From NCBI GenBank assembly GCA_035653595.1, contig DASRBO010000137.1, positions 1 through 29,125 on the forward strand: a DNA stretch of 29,125 nt. Direction: 5' to 3'. Under the pieces are notes generated by a model. It was given only the letters and a program-made list of their open reading frames with translations, ran no database searches and was not told where the DNA came from. Below, in pieces: positions 7,167-13,830 of this stretch. Position 1 is the first letter of the stretch. The number at the start of each line of letters is the position of its first letter. A program made the translations under genes and the position numbers. The stretch is from DASRBO01 sp035653595 (GTDB taxonomy: Bacteria > Actinomycetota > Acidimicrobiia > Acidimicrobiales > JAJPHE01).

Positions 7167-9513
7167 GCCGGCGCTCTTCCATCCGGCGCTGGATGATCTG
7201 GCGCCGCTTCTGCAGGTCGCGGTAGGTCAGGGACTCGACATCCTCGGTCAGCCCGAAGGACGCCTTCATGCCGGAAAGGTCCATGGGAACAGAGCGGGGA
7301 TCGATGCCGACGTCGGCGGCGATCCGCTCGCCGTGGCGGGTGGCGAAGTAGGTGGCGATCTGGGCGATCTCCTCGAAGATGTTGACGTCGGGGGCCAGGG
7401 TGGCCAGGGCGTTGTCGAGGAAGAGCATGTCCTTGACGAAGAGCATCAGCTCCTTGGGCATGCGGGCGCCGTAGCTGAGAAGCGCCTTGGTCAGCTCGCG
7501 GATTTCGGCGGTCAGCTCGTCGGCCGTCATCAGCGTGGGGTCCTTGGGCGGCCGGTCGAGGCCGAGGTCGCGGATGACGGCGTCGAGGTCGCAGTCGGAC
7601 GGGAGGGCCCCCAGGTCGCGCAGCGCCTCCATCTGGGCGTGCACGTCGTTGGTGGTGCCTCCCATGAGCAGCCGCAGGAAGGCCAGCCGCCGGCGCTCGT
7701 CGAGGCGGCCGGTTATGCCGTAGTCCAGCAGGGCCACCCGGCCGCCCTCCTGCACGAACAGGTTGCCCCCGTGGAGATCCCCGTGGAAGACACCGAAGAT
7801 CATGGCCCCCTCGAGGAAGGCGACCATGCCCGCCCGCACCACCGCCGAGGTGTCGATGCCGGCCGCCTTCATGCCGGCGACGTCGTCGAAGGCGAAGCCG
7901 TCGAGGCGCTCCATGACCAGGACCCGGCGGGTGACCAGCTCGGGGTGGGGGCGGGGCACCACCAGCGAGCGTTGCTGGGTCTCGGCCAGGATGCGGGCCA
8001 CGTCGAGCATGTTGGCCGCCTCGAGGCGGAAGTCGAGCTCCTCGACGATCGTCTCGGCGAACAGCTCCACCAGGGCGGGGGGATTGGCCAGGGCGGTGAC
8101 CGGGATGCGCCCGACCAGGGCCGGGGCGATCCAGCTCATGGCGGCCAGATCCATCCTCACCAGCGACGCCACCGTGGGGCGCTGAACCTTGACCACGACC
8201 TCGCGCCCGCCTCCGACGGCGATCTCCGGGCGCAGGCGGGCGGTGTGGACCTGGGCGATGGATGCCGCCGCCAGAGGGGTGGTGGCGAAGTCGGTGAACA
8301 CCGACTCGAGCGGGCGCCCCAGGTCCTCCTCGATGATCTGGCGCACGGCCTGGTAGGGCTCGGCCGGCACCCGGTCGCGCAGGAGCTTGAACTCGCCGAC
8401 CAGCTCCTCGGGGAAGATGCCCTCGCCCGAGGACAGGATCTGGCCCAGCTTGATGTAGGTGGGGCCCAGCCGCTCGAAGGCCCGTCGCAGCCGGCGCGAC
8501 ACGCCCCGGCGGGACTCGGGCTGGGGCCGCCGGCGCTCGACCAGGTACCAGCTGCCGATGGCCTGGCCGAGCAGGGCCCCCACCCTGACCACCCTGGCCC
8601 CAGGCGGCAGCAGCCGGCGCCGGGTGAGCCGGGGGACCTCGGCGTGGGTGCGGGCCCGGAGGGAGTCGATGCCCCGGTGCCAGACCAGGGCGTCGAGGTC
8701 CACCGTCCAGGGCGGATCCTCACTGAAGGCGCCGATGCCCAGGTCGGCGGGCGCCATGGGTGAGGGGGTGGCCGTCACGTAAGGGACGGTATCGCGCCGG
8801 GCCCGGGCGCCCGCCAGGTGGGGGGCCGCCGGGTCAGGCGGGGGCGGCGCGCTCCGGCGCTCGGACCAGGCCCGCAGGTAACCGGGCACGGCCAGCCCAT
8901 CGTCGGAGGGCGCCTGCCGGTCGGGGACGGGCACGCCGGCCACCAGCCGGAGGGGGAGCTGCCCGGCCCAGTGGCCCATGCCGATGTCGGCGTCGTCCTC
9001 CACCGGGCCCCCCACCCTGACCTTGGCCGAGGCCTCGTCCACCGGAAGCCGCAGGACCAGGGTCGAGCGCAGCTCGCTCTCCGAGGGCGGCCGGGTGTCG
9101 TGGGACCTACCGGGGGCCATGTGCTCGACGATGGCGGTCATGGCCGACCGCTTCTGCCCGGCGTCCTCGACGGCCGTGGCGGTGCCGAAGACCATCACCG
9201 AGCGGTAGTTCATGGAGTGGTGGAAGGCGGACCGGGCGAGGACCAGGCCGTCCAGGATCGTCACGGTCACGCACGCCTCGACACCGGACGCCAGGCTGCG
9301 CAGCCCGAAGTTGGCGTTGGCGCCGTGGAGGTAGAGGTCGTCGTCGACCCGGGCATAGGTGGTGGGGAAGACCCACGGGCGGCCCTCGACGGCGAAGCCG
9401 ACGTGACAGATGAGGCCGGCGTCGAGGATCGACCGCACGGTCCGGCGGTCGAAGCTGCCCCGGTCGGGGCGGCGGCGCAGACGGGTCCGCTGGGTCTGGG
9501 TCAGATCGGCCAC
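7159..9513 (-). CDS. PPOX-like flavin domain fused to an ABC1/UbiB kinase-like protein
   Basis: The continuous 784-residue frame has two parts. Residues 1-200 are a pyridoxamine 5'-phosphate oxidase-like split-barrel of the NimA type: GLICHVGFAVEGRPWVFPTT, HHSMNYRSVMVFGTA, and a GHWAGQLPLRLVAGVPVPD end. After a proline-rich linker (200-245), residues 246-784 are an ABC1/UbiB atypical kinase: KLGQ motif at 355-358, Ala-rich loop AAASIAQVH (415-423), VVKVQRP (K442), EELDFRLEAANM (491-502), HGDLHGGN (577-584) and LLDYG (D597). The UbiB family supports isoprenoid-quinone or lipid metabolism at the membrane. An internal GTG at 8778 has its own leaderless-type -10 box, so a 539-residue UbiB alone, the normal family size, may also be made. 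A single-base shift in a G/C run near 8840 would restore a stop after the PPOX part, so a recent fusion or a sequence error must be considered. The GTG start at 9513 is 101 nt from the divergent bcp gene. Confidence 0.85.
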   Translation of the reverse strand: MADLTQTQRTRLRRRPDRGSFDRRTVRSILDAGLICHVGFAVEGRPWVFPTTYARVDDDLYLHGANANFGLRSLASGVEACVTVTILDGLVLARSAFHHSMNYRSVMVFGTATAVEDAGQKRSAMTAIVEHMAPGRSHDTRPPSESELRSTLVLRLPVDEASAKVRVGGPVEDDADIGMGHWAGQLPLRLVAGVPVPDRQAPSDDGLAVPGYLRAWSERRSAPPPPDPAAPHLAGARARRDTVPYVTATPSPMAPADLGIGAFSEDPPWTVDLDALVWHRGIDSLRARTHAEVPRLTRRRLLPPGARVVRVGALLGQAIGSWYLVERRRPQPESRRGVSRRLRRAFERLGPTYIKLGQILSSGEGIFPEELVGEFKLLRDRVPAEPYQAVRQIIEEDLGRPLESVFTDFATTPLAAASIAQVHTARLRPEIAVGGGREVVVKVQRPTVASLVRMDLAAMSWIAPALVGRIPVTALANPPALVELFAETIVEELDFRLEAANMLDVARILAETQQRSLVVPRPHPELVTRRVLVMERLDGFAFDDVAGMKAAGIDTSAVVRAGMVAFLEGAMIFGVFHGDLHGGNLFVQEGGRVALLDYGITGRLDERRRLAFLRLLMGGTTNDVHAQMEALRDLGALPSDCDLDAVIRDLGLDRPPKDPTLMTADELTAEIRELTKALLSYGARMPKELMLFVKDMLFLDNALATLAPDVNIFEEIAQIATYFATRHGERIAADVGIDPRSVPMDLSGMKASFGLTEDVESLTYRDLQKRRQIIQRRMEERRRR
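8786..8791 (-). promoter_or_regulatory. Internal -10 box TACCGT in front of the UbiB-like domain
   Basis: On the minus strand TACCGT is followed by 7 nt and an in-frame GTG (8778), residue 246 of the fused frame. It has the same hexamer and nearly the same spacing as the box before bcp at 9601. This implies a separate leaderless message for the UbiB part. Confidence 0.5.
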
Positions 9514-9600
9514 CCGCCCATGATGACGAGCCTCGGCGCCGGCGGCGGGGGATTTGGAAGTGGCCCGCCGGCTACCGGTCGCCCCGGCGCCACCAGCCGC

Positions 9601-9606
9601 TACCGT
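9601..9606 (+). promoter_or_regulatory. Candidate -10 box TACCGT for leaderless bcp transcript
   Basis: TACCGT ends 8 nt before the ATG at 9615. No Shine-Dalgarno sequence is present in between, and no clear -35 hexamer is visible. Confidence 0.5.
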
Positions 9607-9614
9607 CCGGTCCC

Positions 9615-10085
9615 ATGAGCAAGCTCAGCCCCGGCGACCGGGCCCCCGACTTCAAGCTGCTCGACCAGGAGGGCAAGCCGTTCCGGCTGGCGGAGTCCCT
9701 GAAGGCCGGCAAGAGCGCCCACCTCGTCTACTTCTATCCCAAGGCGGACACCCCGGGTTGCACCGCCCAGGCGTGCGGGTTGCGCGACGTCAGCGGCGAC
9801 ATCGGCGACGCCGTGGTCGTCGGCATCAGTCCCGACGCCCCCGACAGGCAGAAGATTTTCGACCACAAGTACGGCCTGGGCTTTCCCCTCCTGTCGGACC
9901 AGGACCACGCCGTCGCCGAGGCGTACGGGGTGTGGGGGGAGCGCAGCCTCTACGGGCGCAAGTTCATGGGGATCGTCCGCTCCGCCTTCCTGATCGACGG
10001 GAAGGGGAAGGTGGCGGAGGCCTGGTACAAGATCTCGCCCAAGGACACGCCGGCCCGGCTGGTGAAGTGGGTTCGGGAGCATTGA
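9615..10085 (+). CDS. bcp: Thioredoxin-dependent peroxiredoxin, Bcp/PrxQ type
   Basis: A 156-residue cytoplasmic thiol peroxidase that reduces hydrogen peroxide and organic hydroperoxides using thioredoxin. The AhpC/TSA fold starts at LSPGDRAPDFKLLDQEGK. The active site is ADTPGCTAQACGLRD: peroxidatic Cys49, with a second cysteine five residues later (Cys54), the layout of atypical 2-Cys Bcp enzymes. Length and the conserved YGVWGER and RSAFLIDGKGKV segments fit Bcp closely. The ATG at 9615 follows a leaderless-type -10 box. Its TGA overlaps the TTG start of fabZ (TTGA), so peroxide defence and fatty acid dehydration are translationally coupled here. That linkage is unusual functionally but is plain in the sequence. 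Confidence 0.95.
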   Translation: MSKLSPGDRAPDFKLLDQEGKPFRLAESLKAGKSAHLVYFYPKADTPGCTAQACGLRDVSGDIGDAVVVGISPDAPDRQKIFDHKYGLGFPLLSDQDHAVAEAYGVWGERSLYGRKFMGIVRSAFLIDGKGKVAEAWYKISPKDTPARLVKWVREH

Positions 10086-10501
10086 TCCGGCCCGACGAGG
10101 TCCTTCCCCATCGCCCCCCCTTCCTGCTCCTGAGCGAGATCGTCGAGGTCGAGCCGGGCAAGGCGGCCAGAGGCCGGTGGCGCCTGAGCGGCGACGAGGA
10201 CTTCTTCGCCGGTCACTTCCCCGGTCGACCGGTGCTGCCCGGGGTTCTCATGGTCGAGTCAATCGCCCAACTCGGGGCCGTGGCCGTGCTCATGGACCCG
10301 CGCTACGCCGGCAAGCTCCCGCTCTTCGGAGGCATCGACTCGGCCCGCTTCCGCCGCCAGGTCGGGCCCGGCGACGTGCTGGACCTGGAGGTCGAGATGG
10401 GCCGGCTGTCGGCCCGGGCCGGCCGGGGCTCGGGCCGGGCCTCGGTCGGCGGCCAGACGGCCTGTGAGGCCGACCTCCTCTTCGTCATCGCCGACGCCTA
10501 G
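10082..10501 (+). CDS. fabZ: 3-hydroxyacyl-ACP dehydratase FabZ
   Basis: Hot-dog-fold dehydratase that converts 3-hydroxyacyl-ACP to trans-2-enoyl-ACP in type II fatty acid synthesis. The 139-residue product begins with IRPDEVLPHRPPFLLLSEIV. It contains the core HFPGRPVLPGVLMVESIAQ with catalytic His45 and Glu59. The only reasonable start is TTG at 10082, overlapping the bcp stop as TTGA; no ATG or GTG precedes the conserved LPHRPP segment in this frame. GGGTTC and GGGAG upstream could act as ribosome sites, but coupling is the likelier mechanism. It faces the minus-strand fab operon, ending 88 nt from the fabF stop, so the pathway genes cluster while being transcribed from opposite directions. 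Confidence 0.93.
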   Translation: MIRPDEVLPHRPPFLLLSEIVEVEPGKAARGRWRLSGDEDFFAGHFPGRPVLPGVLMVESIAQLGAVAVLMDPRYAGKLPLFGGIDSARFRRQVGPGDVLDLEVEMGRLSARAGRGSGRASVGGQTACEADLLFVIADA

Positions 10502-10503
10502 AC

Positions 10504-10523
10504 CCCGGTGCGGCGGCACCGGG
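10504..10523. terminator. Strong hairpin after fabZ, convergent with fabF
   Basis: CCCGGTGC (10504-10511) and GCACCGGG (10516-10523) form a perfect 8-bp stem around GGCG, starting 2 nt after the fabZ stop. A smaller ACCGG/CCGGT hairpin follows at 10534-10547. Neither has a U-tract. Together they fill most of the 88-nt fabZ-fabF gap and are the likely termination zone for both operons. Confidence 0.5.
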
Positions 10524-10589
10524 ACGCTCGTGAACCGGTGCGCCGGTCCGGGCGGCAGATCCGTGTCGGTCCGGGGTTGTCGGGCTCTC

Positions 10590-11789
10590 CTACAGGGGCC
10601 GCATCACCAGGCAGCCGTTGTGACCGCCGAAGCCGAAGGAGTTGGAGAGGGCCGGTCCGGGCTCCCAGGAGCGGGGCTGGCCGTGCACCACGTCGAGGCT
10701 GATGGCCGGATCGGGGTGCTCGTATCCCGAGGTCGGGGGGATCAGGGCCTTCTCGATCGACAGGGCCAGGGCGGCGGCCTCCAGGGCGCCGGCCGCCCCC
10801 AGGGCGTGGCCGGTCACCCCCTTGGTCGAGGTCACCGGAGGGCCCGGTGTCCCGAAGACCTTCAGGATGGCCTCCGCCTCGGCGGCGTCGTTGAGCGGTG
10901 TCGAGGTGCCGTGGGCGTTGATGTGCCTGACCTCGGACGGGCTGATGCCGGCGTCGGCCAGGGCCAGCTCCATGCAGGTGGCGGCGCCGGCACCGCCGGG
11001 GGCGGGGGCGGTGATGTGGTGGGCGTCGGCGTTGCTGGCCGACCCGGCCAGCTCGGCGTAGATGTGGGCGCCCCGGGCCAGGGCCCGCTCCAGCTCCTCG
11101 AGCACCAGTACGGCCGAACCCTCGGCAATGACGAAGCCGTCCCGCTCGGCGTCGAACGGCCTCGAGATGCCGCTGGTCGACAGGGCGGTCATGTTGCCGA
11201 AGCCGGCCACCGCCACCGGGGTGATCGACGCCTCGCTTCCTCCGGCGATCATCAGATCGCAGCGGCCGGTGGCCACCAGGCGGCCGGCGTTGCCCACCGA
11301 GTGGGTGCCGGCGGCGCAGGCCGTCACCGTCGTCTCGCACGGGCCCTTGTAGCCCCGCCGCATGGACACGGTGGCGGCGCCGGCATTGGCCATCATCATC
11401 GGGACCAGGAAGGGCGAGACCCGGCGAGCGCCCTTCTCGTGGTGCACGAGGATCTGCTCCTCGAGGGTGTTGAGCCCGCCCACCCCGGTGCCGATGATGA
11501 CCCCGGCCCGGTCGGGGTCGACCTCGGGGCTGCCTGCGTCCTCCAGGGCCATTTCGGCGGCGGCCACGGCGAACTGGGCGAACCGGTCCACCCGGCGCAC
11601 CTCCTTGGGCCCGAACCACTGCTCGGCGTCGAAGCCCTGCACCCGGCGCTCGCCCACCGGTCCGGGTCGGCACAGGCCGTCCCAGAACGCCTCCTTGCCG
11701 ATCCCGCACGACGCCACGACGCCGATGCCGGTGACGACGACCCGGCGGCCGTCGGCCCCGGTGGCGTTGGGGCCGTAGGTGGTCTTCAT
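10590..11789 (-). CDS. fabF: Beta-ketoacyl-ACP synthase II
   Basis: A 399-residue thiolase-fold condensing enzyme that elongates acyl-ACP with malonyl-ACP. The Cys-His-His triad is visible: Cys158 in TVTACAAGTHS, His293 in NAHGTSTPLND and His328 in GVTGHALGAAGA, with Lys323 nearby. The glycine-rich end NSFGFGGHNG is typical. The N-terminus carries a short extra segment (MKTTYGPNATGADGRR) before VVVTGIGVV. The ATG overlaps the acpP stop as ATGA, so it is translationally coupled to the carrier protein. It is the last gene of the minus-strand fab operon. FabF rather than FabB is chosen from gene context and the pairing with acpP. Confidence 0.95.
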   Translation of the reverse strand: MKTTYGPNATGADGRRVVVTGIGVVASCGIGKEAFWDGLCRPGPVGERRVQGFDAEQWFGPKEVRRVDRFAQFAVAAAEMALEDAGSPEVDPDRAGVIIGTGVGGLNTLEEQILVHHEKGARRVSPFLVPMMMANAGAATVSMRRGYKGPCETTVTACAAGTHSVGNAGRLVATGRCDLMIAGGSEASITPVAVAGFGNMTALSTSGISRPFDAERDGFVIAEGSAVLVLEELERALARGAHIYAELAGSASNADAHHITAPAPGGAGAATCMELALADAGISPSEVRHINAHGTSTPLNDAAEAEAILKVFGTPGPPVTSTKGVTGHALGAAGALEAAALALSIEKALIPPTSGYEHPDPAISLDVVHGQPRSWEPGPALSNSFGFGGHNGCLVMRPL

Positions 11790-12028
11790 TCGACCTTGGA
11801 CATGACCAGGTCGAAGGCCTGGCCTACGGTCTCGACGCCCTCGAGCTCGGACTCGTCGACGGTTATGTCGAACTGCTCCTCGAGCGCCATCACCAGCTCG
11901 ACCAGGTCGAGGCTGTCGGCGTCGAGGTCGTCCCCGAAGCGAGCTTCGGGCACCACCTGATCGGCCTGCACCTGAAGCACCTCGACGGCCGAGGCCCTGA
12001 ACTTCTCGAACGCGGCATCGCGGTCCAA
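11786..12028 (-). CDS. acpP: Acyl carrier protein
   Basis: An 80-residue acidic carrier that holds growing acyl chains on a phosphopantetheine arm. The attachment site is Ser39 in DLDADSLDLVELVMALEE, followed by a typical recognition helix. The start is TTG at 12028, supported by a near-perfect AAAGGAG ribosome site 7 nt upstream, the clearest in the window and fitting for one of the most abundant cell proteins. The stop overlaps the fabF start (ATGA). A 94-nt gap containing a hairpin separates it from fabG, so its expression may be adjusted independently of the upstream genes. Confidence 0.96.
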   Translation of the reverse strand: MDRDAAFEKFRASAVEVLQVQADQVVPEARFGDDLDADSLDLVELVMALEEQFDITVDESELEGVETVGQAFDLVMSKVE

Positions 12029-12035
12029 CCGACTG

Positions 12036-12042
12036 CTCCTTT
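12036..12042 (-). promoter_or_regulatory. Ribosome binding site deciding the TTG start of acpP
   Basis: AAAGGAG on the minus strand lies 7 nt before the TTG at 12028. It is the strongest Shine-Dalgarno match seen in this window and fixes the acpP start. Confidence 0.85.
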
Positions 12043-12058
12043 TTCTTGGTGACCCTGT

Positions 12059-12137
12059 TCTAGCGACTCATGGCTCCGGTGACCCACGGTCCGGATGACC
12101 GAGGGTCCCTTAGCCCACAGCTCTAGTGACCCATGGC
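12059..12137. repeat. Imperfect 16-nt direct repeat flanking the fabG-acpP gap
   Basis: TCTAGYGACYCATGGC occurs at 12059-12074 and at 12122-12137 with two mismatches. The second copy encodes the last codons and stop of fabG; the first lies in the intergenic region. It may be a remnant of a small duplication. Confidence 0.6.
12081..12107 (-). other. Intercistronic hairpin between fabG and acpP
   Basis: On the minus strand GACCCTCGGTC and GACCGTGGGTC pair over 11 positions with one central T-T mismatch around a 5-nt loop (ATCCG). No U-tract follows, so a simple terminator is unlikely. It may be an RNA processing or stabilising element that lets acpP be expressed at a higher level than fabD, fabH and fabG. 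Confidence 0.5.
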
Positions 12138-12875
12138 GAGGCCGCCGTCGACGGCGAGGACGGCCCCGGTGATGTAGGACGCCTCCGGCGCGGCCAGAAA
12201 GGCTACGGCGGCGGCGACCTCGGCGGGATCAGCCACCCGCCCGAGGGGGACGCGGGACGTGATTTCGGCCATCTGCTTCTCGCCCAGCGCCGCCAGCATG
12301 TCGGTCTCCACCGCCCCTGGGGCCACCACGTTGACCAGGACCTGGCGGCTGGCGAGCTCGCGGGCCACGGACCGGGCGAACCCGATGACGCCGGCCTTGG
12401 CGGCGGCGTAGTTGGCCTGCCCGGCCTGGCCGGCGAGGCCGGAAACCGAGGAGACCACCACGATCCGGCCCCGGTGGGCCCGCACCATCGGCCCGATCGC
12501 CCTGCGCACCACCCGGTAGGTGCCGGTCAGGTTGGTGTCGATGACCTCGTCCCAGGCCTCCTCGCCCATGCGCAGGAGGAGCTGGTCGCGGGTGACGCCG
12601 GCGTTGGCCACCAGGACCTCCACCGGCCCCCAGCGCTCCTCGACCGCCTTGAACGTGGTCTCGATCTGCTCGGGGGAGCGGATGTCGCAGGCGATGTTCC
12701 AGAGGCGGTCGTCCTCCGACGGCTCGGATGGACCGTCCACCGTGCGACCGGTGGCGACCACCCGGTCACCCCCGTCGACGAACCGCTCGGCGCAGGCGCG
12801 GCCGATGCCCCGGGTGCCACCGGTCACCATGACAACGCGGTTGGACCAGGGCTCGGACGCCTCGCTGCGGCTCAT
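12123..12875 (-). CDS. fabG: 3-oxoacyl-ACP reductase
   Basis: A 250-residue short-chain dehydrogenase that reduces 3-oxoacyl-ACP with NADPH. The cofactor loop is GGTRGIG at 19-25, NAG at 91-93, and the catalytic residues are Ser143, Tyr156 and Lys160 (NYAAAKAG). TGTYRVVRRAIGPM and the C-terminal YITGAVLAVDGGLAMGH are typical of FabG. The ATG at 12875 has no obvious ribosome site; the 31-nt gap to fabH is almost pure G and C with repeated CCCGGG. The position between fabH and acpP makes FabG, rather than another short-chain dehydrogenase, the clear call. Confidence 0.94.
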   Translation of the reverse strand: MSRSEASEPWSNRVVMVTGGTRGIGRACAERFVDGGDRVVATGRTVDGPSEPSEDDRLWNIACDIRSPEQIETTFKAVEERWGPVEVLVANAGVTRDQLLLRMGEEAWDEVIDTNLTGTYRVVRRAIGPMVRAHRGRIVVVSSVSGLAGQAGQANYAAAKAGVIGFARSVARELASRQVLVNVVAPGAVETDMLAALGEKQMAEITSRVPLGRVADPAEVAAAVAFLAAPEASYITGAVLAVDGGLAMGH

Positions 12876-12906
12876 GGGGCTGCCGGCCCCCGGGCGCCCC
12901 GGGCGG

Positions 12907-13830
12907 TCACGGGTTCCACCGGACGACGGCGCTGGCCCTGGTCATGCCGGCGCCGAAGCCCGACAGGAGCACCAGGTCGCCGGTGGACAGGCGTCCGGAG
13001 TCGGCCGCCTCGGCCAGGGCCAGGGGGATCGACGCCGACGAGGTGTTGCCGGTCCGGTCCAGGACCACGGCGGTGTGGTCGAGGTCGATGCCGATGCGCT
13101 GGTTGACGGCCTCGATGATCCGGAGATTGGCCTGATGGGGCACGAAGAGCTTGATCTGGTCGGAGGTGACCCCGGCCCGCTCCATGGCCAGAGTGGCCGA
13201 CTCCACCGTCAGGCGCACGGCCCGCCGGAAGACCTCGCGGCCCTCCATGGTGATGAAACCGCCCGTGTCGCAGTAGAGGATGGGCCGGGCCGAACCGTCC
13301 ACGCCGAGCTCCCAGCCGAGCAGGTCGCCCGGTCCGTCCACCGCCTTGATCACGACGCCGGCGGCGCCGTCGGCGAACAGCACGGCGGTGCTGCGGTCCT
13401 CGTGGTCGGTGATGCGGGACAGGGTCTCCGACCCGATCAGCAGGATCGTCTGGATGTGCCCGCCGCTTAGTCCGGCCGCCGCCACCAGGGAGTAGACGAA
13501 GCCGGCGCAGGCGGCGTTGAGGTCGAAGCCGCCGCAGCGCAGGCCGAGCTCGTAGGACACGTGGGCCGAGGTGGCCGGCACCGCCTGGTCGGGGGTGGTG
13601 GTGGCCAGAACGAGGAGGTCGACGTCGGCCGGGGTGAGGCCGGCCTTGGCCAGGGCGGCGCGCCCGGCGGCGATGGCCAGCCCGGCCGTGGTCCCACCCT
13701 GGCGACGCTCGCGGATGCCCGTCCGCTCGGTGATCCAAGCGTCGCTGGTGTCGAGGCGGGCCTCGAAGTCGGCGTTGGTTATGACCTTGTCCGGCAGGGC
13801 CCCGCCCCAGCCCACGATGCGGATGCCCAT
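12907..13830 (-). CDS. fabH: Beta-ketoacyl-ACP synthase III
   Basis: A 307-residue initiating condensing enzyme that joins an acyl-CoA primer to malonyl-ACP. The triad is Cys108 in LNAACAGFVYSL, His232 in VPHQANLRIIEA and Asn262 in DRTGNTSSASIP. The N-terminal GWGGALPDKVITN and SDAWITERTGI motifs are standard. The ATG at 13830 overlaps the fabD stop (ATGA), so the longer open frame that extends upstream inside fabD is not used. Whether it prefers straight or branched primers cannot be read from the sequence. Confidence 0.95.
   Translation of the reverse strand: MGIRIVGWGGALPDKVITNADFEARLDTSDAWITERTGIRERRQGGTTAGLAIAAGRAALAKAGLTPADVDLLVLATTTPDQAVPATSAHVSYELGLRCGGFDLNAACAGFVYSLVAAAGLSGGHIQTILLIGSETLSRITDHEDRSTAVLFADGAAGVVIKAVDGPGDLLGWELGVDGSARPILYCDTGGFITMEGREVFRRAVRLTVESATLAMERAGVTSDQIKLFVPHQANLRIIEAVNQRIGIDLDHTAVVLDRTGNTSSASIPLALAEAADSGRLSTGDLVLLSGFGAGMTRASAVVRWNP

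Noticed and set aside
7333..8763. Plus-strand open frame of 476 residues antisense to the UbiB-like gene
   Set aside because: No recognisable motif; the minus strand has all UbiB motifs in order.
9554..10081. Upstream extension of the fabZ frame across bcp
   Set aside because: The segment overlaps the peroxiredoxin in another frame and has no FabZ homology before the LPHRPP motif; the TTG at 10082 is the sensible start.
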